41,080 bases of DNA from Chromera velia (lineage: Eukaryota; Sar; Chromeraceae), in the NCBI GenBank assembly GCA_018398765.1, contig JAHBMJ010000620.1:32501-73580 (forward strand), given 5' to 3'. This document shows, piece by piece, positions 1 to 10,047 of this stretch (the first letter of the stretch is position 1; every line of letters starts with the position of its first letter). The position numbers were made by a program, and so were the translations under genes. The notes below the pieces were generated by a model, which saw only the letters and a program-made list of their open reading frames with translations, was not told where the DNA came from and ran no database searches.

Positions 1-150
1 GTCGCTTGTCAGTTCTCCTTTAGCCTACGCAATCGTATCTCTGCGATCCTTTTTTGTGTTCGCATGCTCGAAAGCTGCCCAGCTGCTGGGTCCTGCCGAA
101 TGCCTCTAATTAACCTCTCTCTCCTCTTGCTACCTGTTTGGAAATTTCCT

Positions 151-479
151 CTACCTCCTGTCTGCCTTTTCGCTTTCTTTCAAGCCTCCGTTACTTCCTT
201 GCGTTTCTGTATTAGTCGCTTTCTTTGCTCTTCGCAATCTAGAACCAGGCAAAGGAGGTTTGGCCCCTGAAGCTGGGGTTTTTTCGTTAACCTGCTTCAA
301 TCTTACTTTTCCAGTCATCGGCCGTTTGGGAGAGGGACGAAGCATTGCTGCAGTGTGTGCTGACAGTCTGGGCAATAGCAAAGGACTCCTTTGAGTTCCT
401 TGTGCCTCTGCTCTCTGTCCTCTTTCTTTCCTTGTCGGTTGCTTCTCCGCTGCAGTGCTCAGACTTCTCATGGTAGACC
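151..479 (-). CDS. Two probable exons of an unrecognised minus-strand gene
   Basis: Read on the minus strand, one exon runs from 479 down to 307 and a second from 266 to a TAG at 151-153. The first follows a good acceptor (pyrimidines then ATGCAG) and ends at a strong donor, A|GTAAGA. Splicing from phase 1 into the second exon, after an acceptor ending TTCAG, keeps one frame open to the stop. In this frame the first exon is rich in Ser, Thr, Glu and Lys (VYHEKSEHC near its start, TADDWK at its end). The second exon is basic (SRLRRAKKATNT) and ends EKADRR. A different frame stays open through both exons and the intron, so the frame choice is inference from splice signals and composition. A donor-like GAG|GTAGAG overlaps the stop, so the gene may continue left. 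The upstream exons were not found. No family is recognised. Confidence 0.33.
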
Positions 480-489
480 CTGCATTGAA

Positions 490-930
490 AGAGAGGGTAC
501 GAACACAGGTGAGCGGATAGAGGGCTTCATGCGGATGTAAGCTTGAAGATGGTGGAGGAGTGCGTACGAAGCCTCTGCAGGGTACAGGAGAAATTGATTT
601 GATTCCTCTGGTGCTTTTCCTTTTCTTTTTGAATCTGATTCGTGTGACCTTCTGATGTGGTTGCCAAGGATGTAGTCCTATCGCCTCTGGATGCAGAACA
701 AGCGACAAAGAGAAAGGCCTTGATTTCTGTTTGCTAGGATTTTGCTTTTCTGTCTCTGGTTCCCTGTTTCTCTTTTTGCGTATAAGTTGACCGGTACGTG
801 AGCCCCTTTCACTCCATCAGAAGTGGCCGTTTTTTTCTTGTGTCTGCGTTTCTTTTGTGCTCTTCACTCGATCCTTGCAAAGCGCCGCGTTTGCGTCATG
901 TTTGCTTTCTCGAGGTGTGTGTATGTGTGC

Positions 931-967
<37 letters not shown>

Positions 968-1600
968 CGTGCAGCTGCTTCTTTCTCCGGGAATTCGTCT
1001 GAAATCAGATTTGAGAAGGTTGGTTGTTTTTTCCTTCTTTTCTGATAATCTCTTGATCGCCGTTGTTGGCGGCCTCTGCATTCCTACTCTTCGAAGGTGA
1101 CTCCCATAGAGGACCAAAAGAGTGAGTGAGCCTCGAAAACAATCATGCAGAGGGATCGCCTGGCAGTCCTCCCAATTAACGGCGACGTCCTTCTTGGCGT
1201 TCCTCAAACTTCCGTGCGTGCATGCATGGCTTGTGTACGTTGTGTGTCTTTTGTCGATTTGCATTTCCGCATGGATGCCCATCGTGTTGAGATGCAGATG
1301 GGGCGGTATGGGAATGTCTTTTGTGTTCACTCTTTTGGACAACGTCTTTGAGGGACTTGAAACTGGCACGGGCGGTGACATGGAGGGAGGGGGGTGGAGC
1401 ATGGATGCAAAAATTGCCTTCCGGGCCCTAATTTTTTCAGAGAATCCTATCCGCTTGTTGTCATTCCCGTGGAAACCTCCGGAGTCGGTTGCGATCGAGG
1501 TCGACCGTTTTTCGTGCTGGTGGTGCGGGACAGAGAAGAGGGTGGATGAGGTTGGTATTTCTTGGCTTGACTTTCTCTGAGCATCAATTGTTTTGATATC
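490..1600. other. Region with no convincing gene
   Basis: This stretch is rich in T and TG and holds a (GT)n run. ORFs exist on both strands, for example plus 1122-1580 (152 codons). They show no domain, no composition typical of the other proteins here and no consistent splice context. The region probably contains introns or upstream sequence of the minus-strand gene at its left. Confidence 0.4.
914..966. repeat. (GT)n microsatellite
   Basis: A nearly pure GT dinucleotide run with a few GC or AT interruptions at its left end. Confidence 0.9.
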
Positions 1601-3446
1601 TCGTTTTTCTCTGTTTCTCTGGCTTTCTGTCTAGCTTGGTGTGAAAAGAGAGTGCATGAACGAGGTCGGGTGAGAGGGAAAATTTTCTAAGTGACTTTCA
1701 ATCTTCAGGTCATCAATGAGCTCTGAGACGCCGTCGCTTCCCAGAAGAGAAGAGAAATCTGGAGGAATTGTATGCAGCTTCGATCGAAAAAAGCAGTCTG
1801 TGTCACGGACAGCGAGTGAAAGTTCCTTTGACCAGATCCGTCACCGTACCAGCCAGCCGTGCATTCTCTGCCAGTGTCTTGCTATCTGGTTTTGATCGAC
1901 GCTGTCGAGTGTGGGGGAGAGCACATTTCTTGTAGACGGCTCTTCGTGTTTTCTTTCTCAAAATTCAGCAGTTGCATTCATAGTAGAATTGTTGGAATAC
2001 ATATGCTAGGAGCACGTTTTCAATCAAATACGTAGACAATTGTGTTTATTTGCAGGAGCGCTATAGCAAGTACGACTTTGAATACTGCGGTCTCGACTGC
2101 CTTGAAGATCATCGAAAGACTGGGTTTTCTCGTCAAACACAAAAAGAAAGGTAAAAACTTTTAGATAAAAATCAGCATTTGAAAAATAGATAGAACAAGT
2201 GTTACCACATGTACAACAATGGGGTATTTTCATTAGAAAAGAATCTTGAATAATGAATGTTTAAAATTAATACAGAATGAATTATTTTTTTAAAAAAGAT
2301 ATTTAGCTTAAATACAATGTTTTTTACAGCCTAACTTATACTAAGTATCAAAATATGCTACACTATGTATTTAACGTAACTATCAGTGTGTTTAGCAGTG
2401 TGTTTAAAAATATTATTTTTACACAAGTATACAAACCTTCATCAAATCCTCAGGTGAGCCTTATTGAGTGACGACGGGTGCACATTCAATCACCATGCAG
2501 TACTTGAAACTAGACTTGAAAGTTACGTACACTCACAAATTCTTAGAAATTCTATATAAATTTTTTATACTTTTCAGGGCCTGCGATTTACCTTAACTGC
2601 CTTCCGAGGACATACTGTTTGATGCACCAACTTTATTCTTAACCTGCAAACACACATAAGGTTGTATAATCAAACTAAATCAAACATTATACGTTTGAAT
2701 ACAAACTTTTTAAGATTTTTGACAGTAAACTTTAGATTTACGAATAGGATTTATGATTAATGTCATTAAATATCATTTTATGAGTATTCATCAGAAATTC
2801 ATATGTTATTTATGGAAAATAGTAGAAATAATAGTTTTGGATTGATTATCATTGTCATCTTCATTCTTAATTGCTTGACTATATACTTGACTCATAAAGT
2901 ATCGATACACGTTCCTTACATGCGCCTCCAGGATTCGACGAGCTGTCTGACGAGCTAGCGTCTGACCCGACGCCTGATCGACTTTTTCAGCTGTCTGTGA
3001 TGAGAATGAGCTCACTGCCAGAACTATTATATATAGCTGTGTGATGCCGGGGCTATAGCCGGGGCATGCCGGGGCCATTGTGCACGTACCACCTTTTGCT
3101 GGCCGGGGCCCACATGGGCCCTCGCGGTTCCCGCAAACCGATTTTGGCACACGAATATATCTTCCAATATCTTCCACGGCCCAATCACTAATGCTGATTG
3201 TGTTCGCTGAGACTTCGCTCCAGTCCATCGGTTCCATGATTGTCGTTCTCACAGGGTACCAAGCTACTTGGAGAGGAATGGATTCCGAAGAGTCAGGTTG
3301 ATCTGCAGTCTCGTGTAGCGAAACAGTTGTCTTATGCCGTCTGCGCTTGCACTCCACTACTTTCATTCAGTCTGAAGTAAGATTTGACAGCCTGAGTCAG
3401 TCCCATTGCACCAGCCTGTCACAGCGTCTTTTGCACTCTCCAGCCC
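1600..3446. other. Mostly AT-rich intergenic block
   Basis: From about 2000 to 2830 the sequence is strongly AT-rich and has no convincing ORF. At 3040-3120 a short GC-rich patch repeats the string GCCGGGGC several times around a GGCTATAGCC palindrome. A minus-strand ORF at 2806-3366 (186 codons) spans this patch. It has mixed composition and no recognisable domain, and could be a decayed mobile-element fragment or chance. One copy of the ACTAGACTT motif described in the findings lies at 2509-2517. Confidence 0.5.
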
Positions 3447-5339
3447 ATGTCGCACCTTGGTGTGGACTCCTCTTGGCAGGGGATGCATGCTGTTCTGAAA
3501 CAGGAAGGTGAAGGCACAGAGGAGACTGGACCGAAGGAGAATGGGGCCAGCTTGGAGGAGACTGCAGAGGTGAAGTCGGAAGAGATTGCGGAACCGGGGA
3601 TGAGGGTCGAGTTGGAAGAGTATCTTGGGCCTGTGGCAGAGATGGACTCTGACAGTGACGAGGATGAAGGGGAGGAGGATGAAGGGGAGGGGGATTGGGA
3701 AGAAGAGGGGGAGGAATGGGGAGACGAAGGGGAGTCGGGGCAGCAGGCAGCAGCGTCATCGAGTGCTGCTTCCAATCTCGAGCAGCAGATGGCGGAAGAG
3801 GTCCGCGTAAACCCGCTGCCGAAATGCTTGAGGGGATACGGAGAAGCAGAGTGGGTTGCGATCGAGAAAAGCATTTTGCGTCTCGGCATGGAGTGGCGGG
3901 CTGCCAACATTGCTGTCCAAAGACTGCGACACGCTGCCAAAATGAAAAAGGTGAAATGCCGACCGAAGGGGGTCCGTAAGGGGGTCATTCTCTTTCCGAC
4001 CCCCAGGGCTTGCCATTTGTTTCAGCAGCTGTCGAAAAAACTGAAGACACTGTCACAGAGAAAAATCACGTGGAACACCCTTATATGTCCGTCTATCTTC
4101 CGTGCAACCCCTGACGAGAGCGAGAATGTCGTCATCGAGAAGCGTCAGAGGGTCCTCGAGTTTTGGGCTGCTGCTTTAGCGCTGAAGGGCATTCCGTCTT
4201 GTGTCTTCGTTGAGCCTGGGTATGCAGGTCAGGAAGGGCTCGTTAAGAGTTTTGGTCACAAAGTTTGTGTTCTCAGGGATGCTGTTCAGGGGATGCATCA
4301 TTTCATCGATTTCTTCCAGAGCAGAGCAGCGCTGAGCGCGCCACGCCCTCAACCTGCCAATGTCCTTCCCCAGCCTTCAACAAAAGCCCAAAAGAGAAAG
4401 AATTGGGGAGCCGGGCTCACGGGACCTCACCCGCAGATGGCGCCTACTTTTCAGCCTGTCCCTTTTCAGGCAACTCCTTTGCAGCCATTCTCAGTCCCTA
4501 CCAGTATGCAAGCGTCTTTCCCTTCTGTTGCCCCCCCTCTCACAGTGGCGGCAGCCCCTGTCAACATGGTGAAAATCCTCGCGCCCCCGTCTCCCAAAAA
4601 GACTAGGGGAGGGAAAGGGGGGGGGGGGCCAGGTCTCCCCCTCTCCCAAGGCCAGCTGCCTCCTCCCTTCCCACCCCATGCCCATGCTGTCTCGTCCCAA
4701 GCATCCAACTTTGTGCCTCTCCCTTCTCTTTCCGTCCCCCACCCATCCCAAGCAACCGCCTTGCCAAGCTTGATGCCAGGGACAGTCTTCACCGGTATCC
4801 CCCCTCCTTCTCTTTCCGTCCACGCACCCTCCCAAGCAGTCGGGTTGCCGAGCTATTTGCCAGGGACTTTTTCCAGTCACATGCCCTGGATGGACGACAG
4901 GGGCCCGCCGCCACGCTGCATCCCGCCGCCACGTCCCCCTCGACCTCCACGCCCTGGGCGACGACAAAAAGCAAGCAAGCTGACTCGTCCACACCCTTAC
5001 CATGAGCATCGTGCAAGAATGGAGCCCCCAATGCAACACTACCCCCCGGACAGGAAAGAAGACATCTTCGTTCCCACGCGTGGGCACGGAATTCTCCCGG
5101 GGGCACACATGGGAGGGCCTAGGGGAAGACAGACACAGCGGCAGCAGCAGCAACCAAAGGTTGAAGCAGAACGATTCGGGGCCTCTAAGCAAGGACTGGC
5201 CCTGGGGGAGACGGACCACCCTCCAGGCCATGCCCACGGTCCCGTCGCTGTCTTTCACTGTCCGATCGAGTACGAACACAGGCATCCAAGAAATGTCAAA
5301 CCGCCTATCAAACAGACTGAGTTTGTGAAAGACGAGTGA
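3447..5339 (+). CDS. Hypothetical protein, acidic N-terminus and proline-rich C-terminus
   Basis: A single uninterrupted frame of 630 codons on the plus strand, with no intron needed. Residues 1-110 are very acidic (Glu/Asp runs around residues 68-100) and end in an Ala/Ser patch. Residues 115-290 are the only part of ordinary globular composition. This part has a basic stretch (KMKKVKCRPKGVRKG), a predicted helical stretch (ATPDESENVVIEKRQRVLEF) and then GIPSCVFVEPGY. Residues 300-560 are Pro/Ser/Gln/Ala-rich and contain two copies of a 28-residue repeat (bases 4722-4805 and 4806-4889) that begin PSLSV and share LPS and PGT positions. The tail has basic and His-rich patches. The opposite-strand ORF at 4491-5351 is a shadow. 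AATAAA at 5494-5499, about 155 bases past the stop, is a possible poly(A) signal. No family is recognised. The globular part distantly recalls the helix-rich RNA-binding modules of LINE ORF1 proteins, but that is a guess. Confidence 0.6.
   Translation: MSHLGVDSSWQGMHAVLKQEGEGTEETGPKENGASLEETAEVKSEEIAEPGMRVELEEYLGPVAEMDSDSDEDEGEEDEGEGDWEEEGEEWGDEGESGQQAAASSSAASNLEQQMAEEVRVNPLPKCLRGYGEAEWVAIEKSILRLGMEWRAANIAVQRLRHAAKMKKVKCRPKGVRKGVILFPTPRACHLFQQLSKKLKTLSQRKITWNTLICPSIFRATPDESENVVIEKRQRVLEFWAAALALKGIPSCVFVEPGYAGQEGLVKSFGHKVCVLRDAVQGMHHFIDFFQSRAALSAPRPQPANVLPQPSTKAQKRKNWGAGLTGPHPQMAPTFQPVPFQATPLQPFSVPTSMQASFPSVAPPLTVAAAPVNMVKILAPPSPKKTRGGKGGGGPGLPLSQGQLPPPFPPHAHAVSSQASNFVPLPSLSVPHPSQATALPSLMPGTVFTGIPPPSLSVHAPSQAVGLPSYLPGTFSSHMPWMDDRGPPPRCIPPPRPPRPPRPGRRQKASKLTRPHPYHEHRARMEPPMQHYPPDRKEDIFVPTRGHGILPGAHMGGPRGRQTQRQQQQPKVEAERFGASKQGLALGETDHPPGHAHGPVAVFHCPIEYEHRHPRNVKPPIKQTEFVKDE
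4722..4889 (+). repeat. 84-bp in-frame tandem duplication
   Basis: Two adjacent 84-base units inside the coding frame each encode 28 residues beginning PSLSV. Well over half of the residues are identical between copies, so the duplication is diverged but still in frame. Confidence 0.7.
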
Positions 5340-6069
5340 GCTCATACTCATGTGTTGACTTCTGTCAAAAGTGGCCTCTGCAAGTCAGCGCTGGGCTCCG
5401 AGCTCGGCTCCGAGGTGATTCGATCAGAAACTAATACTTCTAAATATTTAGAGTCTTACGCGACCTAGGTCTGATCTGTAAAGTTATTTTTATAATAAAG
5501 TCTGACCACAGACTTTAGACTTTAAACTAGACTTTAAAACTTCCTTGGTTTTAAAACTTTAAGAATAAAAAGCTTGAACACATTGATGTGTTGTTTAGGA
5601 TTGTTTAGCTTTTTGAAATATTTTTCAATGTATGTCAAAAAAAATTTAAAATGCGTTTCAAAAGTTGTATTTTTAGAGTCCACAGACTTAAACCAGATTT
5701 TAAACTTTATTTCACTTTAAAACTTTACACATCACACCTAATATGCGCCTTATATAGAAATATGCATGTATGAAAGAAATGGTTTCATTGACGATGTTGT
5801 AAAGCTAGTAACGCTATAGGGTGTGCACTCAAAAAGAAAAAATAAAAGGGGTTTTAAATTTTTGATTTTTTTTTTTTAATGATTCAACCTAAGGTAAATA
5901 AGCTTTTACTCTAGGCTCCCCATATCAAAAGAAAAAAAAAAATTGGGCTAAAAACCTAATTAGTTTTTTTTTTTTTAATTTTCTAGAACAACACCTGAAC
6001 AACTGTTGTTTGTGGTGTTGCACAATACACAAGTGTTGTTCAGAAAAAAAAAAAAATCAAAAATCAATT
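5340..6069. other. AT-rich spacer
   Basis: No ORF of note. It has repeated TTTAAA-type words, several runs of A or T of eight or more bases, and a copy of the ACTAGACTT motif at 5526-5534. The 5' part may hold the 3' UTR of the preceding gene. Confidence 0.6.
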
Positions 6070-6074
6070 TTAAG

Positions 6075-6395
6075 TAAGTGAAAATTGATATGATGCATGC
6101 GCGGCGTCAGTATGTGTGCGTATCCGGCCATGTCAGGCATGCAAAGGTATCGTGCGCCGTATGAGAGTAATTTGCATATTTCGCGTGCATAAATAATTCT
6201 GTTCATATTTCCGTATATACAGAAATCCATGCAGAGCGAATTCAAATAATACAAAAACCAAAAGTTGAGTTAAACAGAGGCATGAATGCAAATAGTGAAC
6301 TGATCCATAAAGTCTCACTCCATCTGACGGAGCCAATAACCTTCTGATAATAAAATGGCCAGGGCGTACCAAGGGACACAGTCCCTATATTTCCA
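6075..6395 (+). repeat. Left LTR
   Basis: It matches 8254-8547 over its whole length apart from scattered substitutions and 27 extra bases (about 6110-6136) absent from the right copy. The missing segment is bounded by a short ATG repeat, which suggests a deletion in the right copy. It contains AATAAA at 6349-6354, followed 18 bases later by a perfect hairpin, AGGGAC-ACA-GTCCCT, at 6372-6386. Confidence 0.78.
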
Positions 6396-6451
6396 CTGAT
6401 GACTTGCCAACGAGAGTCAGATGAACAACACTTGATTGAGTAGAGACTGAA

Positions 6452-7775
6452 ATGTCAGAGTTAAAGAAAGAAGCAGAGAAACCTCTGGAGGAGTATCCCT
6501 TTATTAATTGAAATGTAGAAAAGTGGAGAAAGAGCACAGTGTGCATCCGAGACTCCAATGTCAGACTGTTTGGCAAGACAGAGGAGGAGGTTACACAATA
6601 GGATTTCAATCAGTTGTTGCTCGCATATCAGGACCATCCAAAGGCAGCTCCAGCAGCTGATACTGTCTACAGGAGAAAAGAGGATGGTGACAATACGTTG
6701 AAGTCAGGCATGGGTCCAAACCGGGCAATCTCCTAGAAGAAGTGTGTTGATGCCCTTATTTCTGAGATCTACACCGCTCTCCAGTTTGTGGACAAACAGA
6801 AAAGAGACGAAGTCAATGAGGAATGGGCGAGAGCAGCTGATGTGGATTAAACTTTTGGGGTCTACTCGTTTCAAGAAGTCGTGGTCAAGTACGAGAACCT
6901 CAACAAACGGACCAAAAACGCCGGTGCAGAGGATGATACCACCGATCGCACCAGAGCCCTCGCTGTTTGTAAGTCCATCCCCAACCACTACCAGGTCTTC
7001 TGGTCCGCACAGATGACCCAAGATCAGTACAACGACCCAGACAAACTAATGGATAAGTGCAAAGCCATGGCAGGCAGGACAATCTGCAACAGCTTTACAA
7101 CAGTCAGTCACCTCAAACTAAACCCAGCAGCAGCAGCAGCAGCAGCCATCCGTATGACCGGGGAGTTCAAAAGTGCAAACTACGTTCAACTTGGTGGGAC
7201 TGGTAACCCTCCTCTGAATCACGGAGGCAGAGGGGGGAGAGGTGGAAATGCAGGAAAAGGAAAAGGTGGAGGATTCCATGGAGGATATCAAACTGCAGCC
7301 TCCGGGTCCTTCAACATCAATTTCAACTTCAATCCCCAGTCTGAGAGCAATAAGCAGCAGCAACAAAACGAATGCCCCGGTTATGCTCAACAAGGGGGGC
7401 ATGATGAAGGATACGACTGCAGGGGACTGAAGCATTGGTGTGTGTATTGCGAATCAGTTGGGCAGTTTGAGAGGGTTTTGTCCCGATATCCGTAGGAAAC
7501 ACGCAGAGAGAGGTAGAGCGAGGGGGAGAGGGGGTAGACCCCCAGTACGAGGGGGTGCGCAAGTGAGGGGACAAGGGCCTGCTCCGCACGTGGCATCATA
7601 CATGTACAACTACTTCGCAGGTCTCCCTGTGCCTCCTGGCTACTCAGCCATGATGACCGCAGCTTCATTTCCCTTCATGAAAGCATTGGGGGATGTAGAG
7701 AACCCGACTTTCCGAGTTGGTGAGGTTTTGGGAAAAGCAGAGGAAGGAACCGGCTCTGGAGACAGCTGGTAAAGA
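6452..7775 (+). pseudogene. Broken gag-like gene with zinc-knuckle remnant
   Basis: From the ATG at 6452 one frame gives a coherent protein interrupted by four in-frame stops (TGA, TAG, TAG, TAA) before the open part at 6881-7495. After the stops it contains a helical stretch (VCKSIPNHYQVFW), an Ala run, Gly/Arg/Lys-rich repeats (GGRGGRGG) and Asn/Gln-rich sequence. Near 7435-7480 comes CVYCESVGQFERV, which matches the CX2CX4HX4C zinc-knuckle spacing of retroviral-type nucleocapsids with Gln in place of His. A frame change in the T-run at 7474-7477 displaces the last Cys. The shifted frame (to the stop at 7770-7772) continues with Arg/Gly repeats and a plausible C-terminus (YFAGLPVPPGYS). Four stops plus a frameshift make this a pseudogene. 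Confidence 0.62.
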
Positions 7776-7897
7776 GAGCAATAGAGGGACTGAGTGGGAG
7801 TACAGGGAGACACACCTACTCTTTTTCACTTCTTTTCAATCAGGCATACATATGTGGGGGTACAAGGAGTCACATTCATACATCCAACAAAGTCAAT

Positions 7898-8154
7898 CAG
7901 TGCAGGGCGTCACTGAGAAGGAAGTTAACCATACAGTGCAGGGCGTCACTGTGAAACGGAAGTATACATACACATCCAGACAATCAATCAGTGCAGGGCG
8001 TCACTGATAATTAGATAGGCAGTGCGGAGCGTCACTGACTGATACACAAACAGTGTGGAGCGACACTGATGGAAATACAAACACAGAAGGAAATACAAAC
8101 AGTGCGGAGCGCGGAGCGTCATTGTTTCTGATAGTACTGCGGAATGTCAGTACT
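7898..8154 (+). repeat. Seven spaced palindromic repeats (hairpin array)
   Basis: Copies start at 7898, 7934, 7989, 8020, 8051, 8100 and about 8132. The consensus is CAGTGCAGGGCGTCACTG, with complementary ends CAGTG/CACTG around an 8-base loop. Spacers vary from 13 to 37 bases and are AC-rich. The sixth copy carries an internal duplication of GCGGAGC. The array lies between the gag remnant and the purine tract. Confidence 0.8.
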
Positions 8155-8240
8155 GGTCAAACCAAATTCATGAAAGCAAACCTGCATGCATCAAATTTTG
8201 AAACTCATTTCTGCGATCTTGTGACTGAACAATTATCTCC

Positions 8241-8253
8241 GAAATGAGGGGGG
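8241..8253 (+). promoter_or_regulatory. Putative polypurine tract
   Basis: GAAATGAGGGGGG lies immediately before the right LTR. This is the expected place for the plus-strand priming site of an LTR element. One pyrimidine interrupts it. Confidence 0.55.
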
Positions 8254-8547
8254 TGAGTGAAATTTGATATGATGTATGCGCGGCGTCAGTATGCAAAGGT
8301 ATCGTGCGCCGTGTGAGAGTAATTCATGTATTTCGCGTGCATGAATAATTCTGTTTATACTTCCATGTATACAGAAATCCATGCAGAGTGAATTGAAATA
8401 ATATAAAGACCAAAAGTTGAGCCAAACAGAGGCATGAATACAAATAGTGAACTGATCCATAAAGTCTCACTCCATCTGACGGAGCCAATAACCTTCTGAT
8501 AATAAAATGGCCAGGGCGTGCCAAGGGACACAGTCCCTATATTTTTA
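8254..8547 (+). repeat. Right LTR
   Basis: Direct repeat of 6075-6395 with the 27-base deletion described there. It keeps AATAAA (8501-8506) and the AGGGAC/GTCCCT hairpin (8524-8538). Confidence 0.78.
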
Positions 8548-8552
8548 CTAAG

Positions 8553-9950
8553 CAATTACTTTTTCTTTTTTTAAATATGGGGAACCTAGCTTTTACCTCT
8601 AGTGTCCAACCCTTTCTCTACTACCTTAGCTTTCACCATATAGCTAGCCCTATACCTATTTCGTTATAGATAGACTATGAATTAGTAATTTCTATGAATT
8701 AGTAAATGAATTAATTATTTGGTACGGCTTTTCTTTTCAGGTGGCACCCTCCCTTTCCCTCTAATCACCTCTCCAGTTGCTTGCACATGGACCAAACGTG
8801 TCTCTTTTGATATTTCAAGGGCTTTGTCGTTCTTTATCTCTGCCTCATGCAATTTTTTGAAATTTTCTTCGATGCTGCTCGATCCATCCTTTTACTCACA
8901 GCTGTTCGATCCATCCTTAGATCAATCTTGATCAGACATGCAGCATGATTAAAGTCGTCCATGATCTGCATGTGTACATGATCCATACATATCACATCTG
9001 TTTCTGTCTCCGGAATCTCTGTCTCAGAGCTTCTTTCTTTCTTTTTTTATTTATTTATTTATTTTGATGCATAGTACCTGGTATTTGTTGTCGAGAGGCT
9101 ATATCCTTTGTTAAGGTTATCGAAAAAAGAACTGTGTGTCAAGAAAAGAGTCGTTAAGGATGTTGAAAAAAGAGTTGAAGCCGGTTTGTTGAGAAAAGAT
9201 AATCCCCCATTTGTGACCCTTTTTCTGCCTTTCCCCTTCTTTTCACTAAGGGGTTGACAGATTAGTATGCAGCATAGATGATAGCCAGTGTTTCATATCG
9301 CGTGTTTAGGGTCGTTATTCATGGTACCACTATATAGGAGTGCTAGGCGGACTTTAGACTAGACTTTAGATTGTCACAAACTAGGTTACGAATTATCTTT
9401 CAAAAAAAATTCACACGTTTGTCTTCTAAAAAAAAAAAACCAAAAGTCTTTTCACTTTTTTTTTTTTTGAGTACACATCTTAGTAGTAACGCTGCTAGTT
9501 ACAAAGAAGAAGAAAAGTGGGAGGATAAATGTTTTATTGTAGGTCTTAATTGTTATTAATCAGAATTTGTGATTTTTTTTTTTTTAGATATTGCTAGAAA
9601 TATTGTTCGTCCAAAATTGTTTTATAGAATGCATAATAAGTATTTTTTTAAAAAAATGATGATATCTAGGATTATATTTATTTCTATATAGTATTTAATT
9701 ATTTTGAGGTTGATTTACAGTTTTTATATTACTCAAAACTAGACTTAGAATTTAACTCTTTGATTATACTTCCTGTAATCACTAGCACTGGCGGTGAATT
9801 GAATTGAATTGATGTGCAGTGGTTCACTGTGGGCCTGTGGCAAGCCAGAACAACAAAAAAAAAACCTTTATTGAGACTTATATAGATTATAAGATTATTA
9901 TATATAGTATGCTTTTAAAAACTTTGTAAAAAGCAAGACATGAAAACATT

Positions 9951-10012
<62 letters not shown>

Positions 10013-10016
10013 CACG

Positions 10017-10047
<31 letters not shown>

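Larger units (their letters stand above)
6070..8552 (+). mobile_element. Decayed gag-only LTR retrotransposon (non-autonomous)
   Basis: Two direct repeats of about 0.3 kb (6075-6395 and 8254-8547) flank an internal region of about 1.86 kb. The internal region holds a gag-like reading frame, a row of short palindromic repeats and a purine tract directly before the right repeat (8241-8253, G-rich with one T). The left repeat begins TA and ends CA. The right repeat begins TG and ends TA. Together they suggest an original TG...CA terminus. Flanking pentamers are TTAAG (6070-6074) and CTAAG (8548-8552), a plausible 5-bp target duplication with one change. No protease, integrase, reverse transcriptase or RNase H is seen, and the internal space is too small for a pol gene. 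I found no convincing tRNA primer-binding site just after 6395. The layout resembles the TR-GAG class known from plants. It would depend on enzymes supplied by another element. Confidence 0.72.

Noticed and set aside
1122-1580. Plus-strand ORF of 152 codons
   Set aside because: It has no domain and no splice context, and overlaps an equally long ORF on the other strand.
2806-3366. Minus-strand ORF of 186 codons
   Set aside because: It crosses an AT-rich to GC-rich boundary and has no domain. I could not separate a decayed element from chance, so it is only noted in the spacer entry.
4491-5351. Minus-strand ORF of 286 codons
   Set aside because: It is a shadow of the plus-strand 630-codon frame and lacks its own splice or composition support.
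7898-8154. CRISPR array reading of the spaced palindromic repeats
   Set aside because: Spacers are irregular (13-37 bases) and similar in composition, repeats are only 18 bases, and the array sits inside an LTR element.
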